DNA from: Saprospiraceae bacterium
GTDB lineage: Bacteria; Bacteroidota; Bacteroidia; Chitinophagales; Saprospiraceae
Reading direction: 5' to 3'
DNA length: 64,000 bases
Assembly: GCA_016709995.1 (NCBI GenBank)
Contig: JADJLQ010000001.1
Location: 1,088,001 to 1,152,000, forward strand
Part shown: piece by piece, positions 54,754 through 62,651 of the stretch
Position numbering within the stretch: position 1 is the stretch's first letter
How the letters are laid out: each line of letters starts with the position of its first letter
Translations under genes and position numbers: made by a program
Notes under the pieces: generated by a model
Database searches by the model: none
What the model saw: the letters and a program-made list of their open reading frames with translations, nothing else
Told to the model about the DNA's origin: nothing

Positions 54754-55950
54754 CGATTTCTTAACGCAAACGAAGGATTAAAAATCACCAGTATCTTCAT
54801 TTTTATCACAATTTTAAGTGGTTGGCTTGGCTGTACCTCTGACAAAAAGGAGTCCGATGACATTGCAAATAAGTCTGATTTAGAGCTTATTATGGAGGAT
54901 TATGTAGAGCCGGGCATCAAGTGGGGATATATAGATACAGATGGTGAAGTGGTCATCAAAGAGCAGTTTGACGACTGCAGGGATTTTTCTGGCGGACTCG
55001 CTGCTGCATCCAAAAAAGGGCTTTGGGGATATATCGACCTACATGGCGCCTGGATTGTAAAACCGGTGTATCGTGGTACCTGGACGATGAGGGACGGCAG
55101 AGGTAAAGTCCGGGCAGTCGATGGAAAATTTGGCTTTATTGACTCAACCGGTGCTGTTGTCATCCTACCTGAATGGGATGACGCTGAAGATTTTTATGAA
55201 GGCCTGGCTAAAGTGAAAAAGAATGACAGATATACCTTTATTGATCAAAAAGGTAAAACCATTGGGGAAGACACCTGGGACCAGGCTTTTGCATTCCAAT
55301 CCGGTGTGGCCAGAATCTCTCAAGGGGGATGGTGGGGATTGATCGACGCTCACGGAAATTTATTGATCAAACCAAGATATGATGCATTAGGTCTGTACTA
55401 CGATCATAGGCTGCCAGTCTCTGTCAAAGGACTTTGGGGCTTTATGGATTCAGCATCAAAAATGATCATTACGGCCAAATATGAACAAGTGACTCCTTTC
55501 CAGGGCTTCTATGCTGCAGGTAAATCCGGCAATCAATGGTCCTGGATAGATACCGCCGGCACCCTGGTGGCCAGTATATTTTGTGATGAAGTGATGCCTT
55601 TAGGATTAGACAAATGGGGGGTAGTCAGGCAAGACACCTTTGCTCTTTTTGGTGCTGGCGGCCGACAAATCACTCCATTTATATACAGTCAAATCAATAG
55701 ATACAACGATGGTTTAGCGGTATTTGGCAAAGATGGTTTGTATGGGTACTTCGACTCAACAGGTGAAGAACACATTCATAATATATTTTTATTGGCCTGG
55801 GACTTTAAAAATGGAGTCGCCCGATATACGCTCGGGCAAGGCATGGGTTTTATCAACAAAGAAGGCAAAGCAGCTCATGATGGCCTGTATCCTGATGTGA
55901 GAGATTATGCTCAAGGCCTGGCTAAAGTACAAACGGTGAGTAGAAACTAA
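54745..55950 (+). CDS. WG-repeat lipoprotein
   Basis: This 401-aa protein has a lipoprotein signal (lipobox WLGC, Cys near 30) and about eight WG-type repeats, the G-x-W/F-G-[YFL]-I-D-x-x-G pattern seen for example in KWGYIDTDGEVVI, LWGYIDLHGAWIV, WWGLIDAHGNLLI and LYGYFDSTGEEHI. WG repeats form a beta-propeller-like or extended scaffold of unknown task on the cell surface. Its start overlaps the 5' end of the divergent secreted protein. It precedes lpdA by about 107 nt. Confidence 0.9.
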   Translation: MIHRFLNANEGLKITSIFIFITILSGWLGCTSDKKESDDIANKSDLELIMEDYVEPGIKWGYIDTDGEVVIKEQFDDCRDFSGGLAAASKKGLWGYIDLHGAWIVKPVYRGTWTMRDGRGKVRAVDGKFGFIDSTGAVVILPEWDDAEDFYEGLAKVKKNDRYTFIDQKGKTIGEDTWDQAFAFQSGVARISQGGWWGLIDAHGNLLIKPRYDALGLYYDHRLPVSVKGLWGFMDSASKMIITAKYEQVTPFQGFYAAGKSGNQWSWIDTAGTLVASIFCDEVMPLGLDKWGVVRQDTFALFGAGGRQITPFIYSQINRYNDGLAVFGKDGLYGYFDSTGEEHIHNIFLLAWDFKNGVARYTLGQGMGFINKEGKAAHDGLYPDVRDYAQGLAKVQTVSRN

Positions 55951-56024
55951 GGCTTACGCAGCCTCATCTGAAGAATATTGCCTGGATTGAATCTTGACTA
56001 GGTCTCAATAATTAAGTATAGAGT

Positions 56025-56032
56025 TATCTTTG
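56025..56032 (+). promoter_or_regulatory. -7 promoter element for lpdA
   Basis: TATCTTTG fits TAnnTTTG and lies 25 nt before the ATG at 56058. The nearest TTG is 28 nt upstream, longer than usual, so only the -7 is supported. Confidence 0.4.
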
Positions 56033-56057
56033 CACTTCAAAAAATAAAATTCGCATA

Positions 56058-57458
56058 ATGAAATTTGATATTATCGTGATTGGCAGTGGACCAGGGGGCT
56101 ATGTAGCAGCCATTCGGGCAGCTCAATTGGGCATGCAGGTGGCCATAGTAGAAAAAGAAAACCTGGGAGGAATCTGCCTCAACTGGGGATGTATCCCCAC
56201 CAAAGCATTGCTTAAAAGTGCCCAGGTATTTGACTACCTACAACACGCTGAAGATTATGGAATTAAAGTGGATACCGGAGGAAGAGCAGATTTTAACGCG
56301 ATTATCCAACGAAGCCGGAATGTTGCTGATGGTATGAGCAAAGGTGTACAGTTTTTGATGAAAAAAAATAAAATCACCATCCTGACCGGTCATGGCAAGC
56401 TACTCAAAAACAAATCAGTAGAAGTCACCGATGCCGAAGGTAAAATAGAAGAACATCAGGCTGATCATATCATTCTGGCTACCGGCGGTCGGGCTAAACA
56501 ATTGCCCAATCTTCCGATCGATGGGGTAAAAATCATTGAATACCGCAAAGCCATGTCATTGCCTTTTCAACCAAAATCAATGGTGGTCGTAGGTGCAGGC
56601 GCTATCGGAGTAGAATTTGCTTATTTCTATAACACTATTGGCACAGAAGTCACTGTGGTAGAATTTATGGAGCAAGGGCTGGTGCCGCGTGAAGACGAAG
56701 ATATCTCCAAAGAATTAGCAAGAGCTTTTAATAAATCCGGGATTAAAGTCTATGCCAATACCGAGGTCACCAAAGTAGAAACCACCGGTGTAGGTTGTAT
56801 AGTCCATACCAAAGACCGAAAATCCGGCAAAGAGGAAACCATTGCTTGCGATATCGTGCTGTCCGCAGCAGGCATTACCCCCAATCTTGAAAATCTTGGA
56901 CTGGAAGAATTGGGCATCCAGGTAGAAAAAGGCTTGGTTAAAGTAGATGTCAATGGAAAAACCAATATTCCTGGCATTTACGCCATTGGTGACATTACTC
57001 CAGGTCAGGCGCTAGCCCATGTAGCCAGTGCTGAAGGTATCCATTGTGTCGAAGGCATAGCCGGCCACCGTGGCACACCCATTGACTACAATAATATCCC
57101 CGGCTGTACCTATTGCCAACCGGAGATTGCCTCGGTCGGTTACACTGAAAAAGGAGCCAAAGAAGCCGGCTACGAAATCAAAGTTGGCAAGTTTCCCTTT
57201 TCTGCCTCCGGCAAAGCTAAGGCTTCCGGCACACCAGCTGGTTTTGTGAAAGTAATATTTGATGCCAAATATGGTGAGTTCCTGGGGGCCCACATGATTG
57301 GAGCGAATGTCACAGAGATGATTGCCGAGGTAGTGGTCGCCAGAAAACTAGAAACAACGGGCATGGACATCGTCAAGACGATCCATCCCCACCCGACTAT
57401 GAGCGAAGCGCTGATGGAAGCTGCTGCAGCTGCATACGGCGAAGTCATTCATTTGTAG
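56058..57458 (+). CDS. lpdA: Dihydrolipoyl dehydrogenase
   Basis: This 466-aa FAD flavoprotein is the E3 subunit that reoxidises dihydrolipoamide in pyruvate and oxoglutarate dehydrogenase complexes and the glycine cleavage system. FAD loop IGSGPGGYVAA is at the N-terminus, the redox pair Cys40/Cys45 is in GGICLNWGCIPTKA, the NAD loop is GAGAIGVEFA, and the C-terminal catalytic pair is in HPHPTMSEALMEA. Length is normal. It stands alone; no E1/E2 genes are nearby. Confidence 0.96.
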   Translation: MKFDIIVIGSGPGGYVAAIRAAQLGMQVAIVEKENLGGICLNWGCIPTKALLKSAQVFDYLQHAEDYGIKVDTGGRADFNAIIQRSRNVADGMSKGVQFLMKKNKITILTGHGKLLKNKSVEVTDAEGKIEEHQADHIILATGGRAKQLPNLPIDGVKIIEYRKAMSLPFQPKSMVVVGAGAIGVEFAYFYNTIGTEVTVVEFMEQGLVPREDEDISKELARAFNKSGIKVYANTEVTKVETTGVGCIVHTKDRKSGKEETIACDIVLSAAGITPNLENLGLEELGIQVEKGLVKVDVNGKTNIPGIYAIGDITPGQALAHVASAEGIHCVEGIAGHRGTPIDYNNIPGCTYCQPEIASVGYTEKGAKEAGYEIKVGKFPFSASGKAKASGTPAGFVKVIFDAKYGEFLGAHMIGANVTEMIAEVVVARKLETTGMDIVKTIHPHPTMSEALMEAAAAAYGEVIHL

Positions 57459-57503
57459 AAGATTATACAGGTTGTCATCCTTCTGAGCTTTATGCTCAAA
57501 GCA

Positions 57504-57974
57504 CTAATACTTGATGCCTAGCTTAATGTATATAAAATGAACCAACCAGGCAGGGCCAATCAATAAAAACTGGAGATCTTCAAGAAATGAGGGTTTTTTA
57601 CCTTCAATTTTATGGCCGATAAACTGGCCTATCCAAGCCGCAACAAACAAGATCAATGAGAAAAGAGCCAAGCCGGCATACGACCCATCCATGGCCAGAA
57701 AAATTTTTTGATTACCCCATAGAGTGAGGATAGCTACCAGGCAAAACGCCAGGAACATGGGTATAGATAATCTCAAATAATAAATAAGGGCTAGCACCAA
57801 TGCCAGGCCACCCCAATTCAGAAAAAAATCCCTTTCCACAAAAAATGGAATGCTTTTAAGCAAACCGATCAGGCTAAAAATGATCGAGGGCACGCAGATC
57901 CAATGGATTATTTTGTTGGTCGCGTTAAGATGACTTTCGCCGTATTTATCTAATAACCAATGTATATCTTTCAT
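57504..57974 (-). CDS. Mpo1-like (DUF962) membrane protein
   Basis: This 156-aa protein has three to four membrane spans and the family signatures YGESHLNATNKIIHWICVP at the start and WIGQFIGHKIEGKKPSFLEDLQFLLIGPAWL near the end. The invariant histidines of these motifs bind iron in yeast Mpo1, a 2-hydroxy-fatty-acid dioxygenase. The bacterial role is unproven but fatty-acid alpha-oxidation is possible. It is convergent with lpdA. Confidence 0.9.
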   Translation of the reverse strand: MKDIHWLLDKYGESHLNATNKIIHWICVPSIIFSLIGLLKSIPFFVERDFFLNWGGLALVLALIYYLRLSIPMFLAFCLVAILTLWGNQKIFLAMDGSYAGLALFSLILFVAAWIGQFIGHKIEGKKPSFLEDLQFLLIGPAWLVHFIYIKLGIKY

Positions 57975-58295
57975 ATAAAGTAGAATTTAAGTAAAAATAA
58001 TAATTAAGTGGAGCTGGCAAAAACTAAATACCCATAATGGCACCATTCATAAATTAATCACTGTTTTCGACTAGTCTGTTGTCCGAAGCGCTTTTATCTT
58101 TTTGACACGTATGGTGCGGTTTTGGAAGTTCAGTATCAAACCTAATCGATTATTATATCAACTCTATAATATATATATTTTTTATTATAAATCAGGATAT
58201 TAAGCTTCTGACCGGTATTACCTGTATATCCAAATGACCTGAATTAGAAGAAAAGAAAAGAATGACTTACATTTAGGTATTTAAGATAACTGATT
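57975..58295. other. 321-nt AT-rich gap between divergent genes
   Basis: The region lies upstream of both the Mpo1-like gene and the NIPSNAP gene and holds their promoters, presumably. I see AT-rich runs (a stretch near 58170-58190) but no full TTG/TAnnTTTG pair, no RNA gene and no terminator. Confidence 0.4.
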
Positions 58296-59048
58296 ATGAA
58301 TTTTATTACCATATTGATTTATTCCTTGTTGTTTCATTTTCCTTCTATGAGCTTCAAAAAGGCAGATACAAGAGTTTTTGAATTACGTATTTATCATTGT
58401 AACGAAGGCAAGCTCAATGACCTCATAGCTCGTTTTCAAAATCATACCACCAAAATATTTGAGCGGCATGGCATGCAGAATATTGGATATTGGCTGCCTA
58501 CTGCTACAGATAACAACAGCTTGTATTATATCCTGGCTTATCCCGACCTGGCCAACAGAGAAGCTTCCTGGAAAGCATTTGGCTCTGATGAAGAATGGCA
58601 AAAAGTGCGTACCGAATCCGAGATGAATGGCAAAATCGTCAACAAAGTAGAATCGATCTATCTCAACGCTACTGACTTTAGTCCGGCTATTAAAAAATCT
58701 ATCAAAAATCCAGAAAGGATCTTTGAATTGCGTACCTACACTTGCTACCCAGGTCGTATCACCGCGCTCGAAACAAGGTTTAGAGATCATACGGTTAAAC
58801 TTTTTAAACAACACGGCATGACCAATGTAGCTTATTGGAAGACCATCGAAAAGGATGCTGCCAATACGCCCAAACTAGTGTACATCCTCGCCCACAAAAG
58901 TGAAGCTGCGGCTAAAAAATCTTTCGATGATTTCAGGGTAGATCCTAAATGGGTGGCTGCCAGGGATAAATCTGAATCCAATGGCAAGATTGTTGAAAAA
59001 GTAGAGTCTGTGTTTATGAAACCCCTTCCGTTCTCTTCCATCAGATAG
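58296..59048 (+). CDS. Secreted tandem NIPSNAP protein
   Basis: This 250-aa protein has a short signal-like N-terminus and two NIPSNAP (dimeric alpha/beta barrel) domains in tandem. They begin VFELRIYHCNEGKLNDL near 28 and IFELRTYTCYPGRITAL near 143, and each ends with a SNGKIV/MNGKIV-type run (SESNGKIVEKVES). The internal repeat shows it arose by duplication. NIPSNAP function in bacteria is unknown; some bind or convert small molecules. It is convergent with terC. Confidence 0.88.
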   Translation: MNFITILIYSLLFHFPSMSFKKADTRVFELRIYHCNEGKLNDLIARFQNHTTKIFERHGMQNIGYWLPTATDNNSLYYILAYPDLANREASWKAFGSDEEWQKVRTESEMNGKIVNKVESIYLNATDFSPAIKKSIKNPERIFELRTYTCYPGRITALETRFRDHTVKLFKQHGMTNVAYWKTIEKDAANTPKLVYILAHKSEAAAKKSFDDFRVDPKWVAARDKSESNGKIVEKVESVFMKPLPFSSIR

Positions 59049-59078
59049 TTAAATCCATCAAATCAAACGATCACCCTG

Positions 59079-60026
59079 TCAGCTTTCCTTATGTGACAAG
59101 GAGCTGATGACACCAGCTACAAGTATGGTCAGTATGATGATCAGTGCCAATCCACTCGGTATAGGCAAAAACTTATTGATCAGCATTTTGATACCGATAA
59201 ACAACAATATCACGATCAAAGCAGTCTTGAGGTGGGTAAATTTTTCCATCATACCTATCAATAAAAAATAAAGACTCCTCAGGCCCAGGATAGCAAATAT
59301 ATTGCTTGTAAATATCAAAAATTCATCATGTGTGATAGCGAAAATCGCCGGGATAGAATCAAAAGCAAAGACGACATCCACCACATTGACTACCAGAAAA
59401 GTCAAAAATAAAGGAGTAGCGTGCCACTTGCCACCTTCTTTAGTAAAAAAATGATCTTCTTTGAAAAATGGAACCATACGTATCCACTTTCTCAACCAAA
59501 TGACCATAGGCATCTGCTCTATATCCAAGCCATCATCACCACTTTTCCACATGCGATAAGCAGAGTAGATGATGATCATTGCAAAACCATACTCTATCCA
59601 ATGAAACCTATTGACGAGGGCTACCCCACCAAAGATCATCAGTCCTCTCAATAATAATGCGATGATGATACCCCAGAACAATACCCGATGCTGGGACTGT
59701 GCCGGCACCTTAAAATAATTAAAGATCAAAGCAAATACGAAGAGATTATCAACACTCAGAGACAATTCTACCAGGTATCCTGATATATACTGAGTCAAAG
59801 CAGTGGCGCCACTATGTGGATGTCCTATGTGTAAGCCTATCCCGAACCAGTTTCGTTCATAAGCAAAATAAACAAATACCCCAAAAAGAAGTCCTATCGA
59901 CACCCATACGATGGAGTTTCGCAAAGCTTCTTTAGTCGTAAGCGTCTGGGTCCCTTTATTCATTATACCCAGATCTATGGCCAGCATGCCAATCAAAATC
60001 GCTCCAAATATTACCCAGATCATCAT
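59079..60026 (-). CDS. TerC/Alx family membrane protein
   Basis: This 315-aa protein with about nine membrane spans carries the family's acidic intramembrane motifs: SVDNLFVFALIF, and VDVVFAFDSIPAIFAIT with the Asp-rich site that binds metals. Characterised relatives export Mn2+ (Alx, MeeF). It follows the copper ATPase by 26 nt on the same strand, so the two may form a metal-efflux unit. I see no manganese riboswitch upstream. Start is ATG 60026, with ATG 60023 next. Confidence 0.92.
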   Translation of the reverse strand: MMIWVIFGAILIGMLAIDLGIMNKGTQTLTTKEALRNSIVWVSIGLLFGVFVYFAYERNWFGIGLHIGHPHSGATALTQYISGYLVELSLSVDNLFVFALIFNYFKVPAQSQHRVLFWGIIIALLLRGLMIFGGVALVNRFHWIEYGFAMIIIYSAYRMWKSGDDGLDIEQMPMVIWLRKWIRMVPFFKEDHFFTKEGGKWHATPLFLTFLVVNVVDVVFAFDSIPAIFAITHDEFLIFTSNIFAILGLRSLYFLLIGMMEKFTHLKTALIVILLFIGIKMLINKFLPIPSGLALIIILTILVAGVISSLSHKES

Positions 60027-60052
60027 AAAGCCGAAAAGATAAGACAGTTATT

Positions 60053-62131
60053 TTATTTGATTCTACTCCACATCAATCTAAGTGAATTTCCTATCACAAC
60101 GAGATCTGAAAAAGCCATAAATAAGGCTCCCCACATCGGATTGAGATATCCGGCTGCAGCCAGGGGAATGGCGACAATATTGTAGGAGAATGCCCAAAAT
60201 AGATTTTGTTTGATAGTGCTCAATGTTTGGCGACCTACGGAGATGGACTTTGAGAGGGTGCTTAATTTGTCATTCAATAGAATCACCTGGCTGGATTGTA
60301 TGGCCACCTGGCTGGCTTGAGAGAAGGACACTCCCACATCTGCTGTGCTGAGAGCCGGACCATCATTGATGCCATCTCCAACCATTACAGTCGGACCGGA
60401 AGATTGTATGGGTTTTATCTCTGCAACTTTCTGATCCGGCATCAATCGACCCTGCCAGTGTTGGATACCTAATCGATCGGCCACAGACTTCACCTTATCC
60501 TGAGCATCTCCTGAAAGAAGAAATGGAGTGATGCCATAATGGTTCATTTGAGTCACGAAGCTTTGTGCATCTGGTTTGATCGAATCTGTGAGTTTCATTA
60601 TTGCTACCAATTCATCATTTTTCGATACCTGGATGCCTGGAGTATCTTCGGACCATCCTATGCTCCAACGATTTCCGTTGGGATCTACCGCTGTCAATCC
60701 TTTGCCTTTTGCTTCGCTGACATGACTCGTTAACAATAAAGGATTTTTAAAACCACTTAGTTTTTTAATGACTGCCTGAGCTATTGGATGCGATGATTTA
60801 CTTTCCATCGCATAGACCATCCCGGCGATCTCAATCTCATCCTCCGCAGCCAGGTACGATATCTCTATCTCAGGATGCGTGAGTGTACCCGTCTTGTCTA
60901 AGATGATATTTTTTGTCTTGCCCAGCGTCTCCAGTGTGCCGGCCCCTTTGATCAATATGCCCTCTCGCATTGCCTTCCCTAAGCCCGCCATGATCGCAGT
61001 AGGTGTTGCCAAGCCCATGGCACAGGGACAAGAGATCACCAGCACGGCTATGGCTCGCAATAGGGAATTGCTTAGGTCGATCGAAATAAAAAAATAATTT
61101 ACCAAAAATGTCAGCACACTGATGATCAATACGGTAGGAACAAATATGGCACTGATCTTATCTGCCAAACGCTGGATAGGCGCTTTTTGAAAAGAAGCTT
61201 TTTTGACCATATCGATGATCTTACTTAGGACTGTTTCGTTGGATACCGATTCTACCTTCATAGTAAAATTGCCAGAGATTAGCTGGCTGGCTCCGATGAC
61301 CTTGTCTTTGATGGATTTTTTGATTGGGACACTTTCTCCACTGATCCAGGACTCATCCACCAAGCCGGAGCCGGCTACAATTACTCCATCGAGGGGTATG
61401 GCATCACCTTCAGCTACAATCAATAAATCTCCCTTACCGATCTCCATTAAAGGAATTTTGACTACAGCACCGGACGGCATTTGCATTTTACCATACTCTA
61501 CGGCTATTTTTTGCAAATCATCAATCGAACTACTGGTTTTTTTTACCCCTTTGTGCTCAATATAATTGCCCAACAAGACTAGTGTAAGTATGCTGGCGGC
61601 TGTTTCAAAAAATATCATCTCCGGTCTTACACTCACCCAACCGATAATGCTATAAATGAATGCTGCTATAGCTCCAAGACATATCGTTACATCCATATTG
61701 GGAGATCCTGACCATACAGATTTCCATGCACCAGGCAAAAATCGGTTTAAGCCAATCACTACAGCAGGCAATGATAAAAGAAACTGGATGTATGGTGGGT
61801 GCAAAAACTTCAATGCCCCGGGAAACACATGATGTAGAATGAGAGGCAGAGTAAATATCCCGCTAATAATCAATTGATTGACCAAGCTCAATGAAAGCTT
61901 CTTCTTATCACCTGTATGGGAGATTACCCTGTATCCGAGCTTATTGATACCCTCCGAAATCGTTTCTACCGAAGTATTTAATTCAGGAATATAGTGAACC
62001 AAACCTTCAACAAAATCAACCCTAACTTCTTTGAGGTTATTTTTTTTTAGATATTTTTCTATCGTCGCCGCACATCCGGTACAGGTCATTCCCTCTACTT
62101 TCAACTTTACCAAATCGTTTTGTTCACTCAT
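60053..62131 (-). CDS. copA: Heavy-metal (copper) translocating P1B-type ATPase
   Basis: This 692-aa pump exports Cu+ (probably) from the cytosol. I start at ATG 62131; a longer frame reaches GTG 62152. It has one N-terminal HMA domain with MTCTGC (Cys17/Cys20), eight membrane spans, the intramembrane CPC in SCPCAMGLATPTA, phosphorylation site DKTGTLT, SSHPIAQA (the HP motif) and the hinge GDGINDGPALSTADVGV. The CPC motif points to P1B-1 (Cu+) or P1B-2; the single HMA and general similarity favour copper. terC follows 26 nt downstream. Confidence 0.93.
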   Translation of the reverse strand: MSEQNDLVKLKVEGMTCTGCAATIEKYLKKNNLKEVRVDFVEGLVHYIPELNTSVETISEGINKLGYRVISHTGDKKKLSLSLVNQLIISGIFTLPLILHHVFPGALKFLHPPYIQFLLSLPAVVIGLNRFLPGAWKSVWSGSPNMDVTICLGAIAAFIYSIIGWVSVRPEMIFFETAASILTLVLLGNYIEHKGVKKTSSSIDDLQKIAVEYGKMQMPSGAVVKIPLMEIGKGDLLIVAEGDAIPLDGVIVAGSGLVDESWISGESVPIKKSIKDKVIGASQLISGNFTMKVESVSNETVLSKIIDMVKKASFQKAPIQRLADKISAIFVPTVLIISVLTFLVNYFFISIDLSNSLLRAIAVLVISCPCAMGLATPTAIMAGLGKAMREGILIKGAGTLETLGKTKNIILDKTGTLTHPEIEISYLAAEDEIEIAGMVYAMESKSSHPIAQAVIKKLSGFKNPLLLTSHVSEAKGKGLTAVDPNGNRWSIGWSEDTPGIQVSKNDELVAIMKLTDSIKPDAQSFVTQMNHYGITPFLLSGDAQDKVKSVADRLGIQHWQGRLMPDQKVAEIKPIQSSGPTVMVGDGINDGPALSTADVGVSFSQASQVAIQSSQVILLNDKLSTLSKSISVGRQTLSTIKQNLFWAFSYNIVAIPLAAAGYLNPMWGALFMAFSDLVVIGNSLRLMWSRIK

Positions 62132-62476
62132 CTTAGTTAAAACAAATGGCACCTTGAAAAAGTTATGATTGCAGCATTTTTTAAGCTTGTCAAAGCCGAT
62201 AAAGTAATTTGTAACCAGGCAACAATATCATAATCACCCAATTGTCCTGGATATCAGCTCGCAAATGATCTTGGGGTACACATCACTTAGTTGTTAACAT
62301 GAGCTGTTTTTGAGAAGCATATAGTGTGTTGGACAAAGTTGATTCTCCCGGATCCCATTTTGCATGACTCCATGTAGCCTATGCAGTCAGTCCTGGATGT
62401 TCGAAAAACTGGAAGGCAAAAAAAACCAGGACATACTGAGTTATCCATACTTTGAAACAAAATGCGAGAAAGCTTA
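62132..62476. other. Gap of about 345 nt before the tRNA-His promoter
   Basis: Only a weak inverted repeat is visible (GTCCTGG at 62390 pairing with CCAGGAC at 62426). A 60-codon frame overlapping the region runs into the tRNA and is not credible. I see no other gene. Confidence 0.4.
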
Positions 62477-62506
62477 TTGTTTTGAGATCAGAAACTTCTA
62501 TATTTG
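62477..62506 (+). promoter_or_regulatory. Promoter of the tRNA-His gene
   Basis: TTG at 62477-62479, 19-nt spacer, TATATTTG at 62499-62506: a perfect match to the Bacteroidota consensus, 29 nt before the tRNA 5' end. It is the best promoter in the window. Confidence 0.7.
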
Positions 62507-62535
62507 CATTTCTTTACCCCAAAAGAGGGCCATAT

Positions 62536-62610
62536 GGTGGATGTAGCTCAGCTGGTTAGAGCATCAGATTGTGATTCTGAGGGTCGCGGGTTCGAATCCC
62601 GTCTTTCACC
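62536..62610 (+). tRNA. tRNA-His (anticodon GTG)
   Basis: The full cloverleaf folds: D stem GCTC/GAGC, anticodon stem TCAGA/TCTGA with GTG at 62571-62573, T arm GCGGG-TTCGAAT-CCCGT. The extra G(-1) at 62536 pairs with C73 at 62610, the tRNA-His hallmark. The acceptor stem has a U6-U67 mismatch. The gene does not encode a full CCA (bases after C73 are CAT), so CCA must be added. Confidence 0.97.
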
Positions 62611-62615
62611 CATTT

Positions 62616-62647
62616 AAAGCTTTGATCTCCGGATTAAAGCTTTTTTT
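62616..62647 (+). terminator. Terminator of tRNA-His
   Basis: A 12-bp stem (AAAGCTTTGATC / GATTAAAGCTTT, one mismatch-like G-U) with TCCG loop is followed by a run of T to 62647. It ends just before the stop of the convergent T9SS gene and serves the tRNA transcript. Confidence 0.8.
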
Positions 62648-62651
62648 ATGC

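Noticed and set aside
62364..62546. 60-codon plus-strand frame before tRNA-His
   Set aside because: It overlaps the tRNA promoter and the tRNA itself and has no recognisable protein features.
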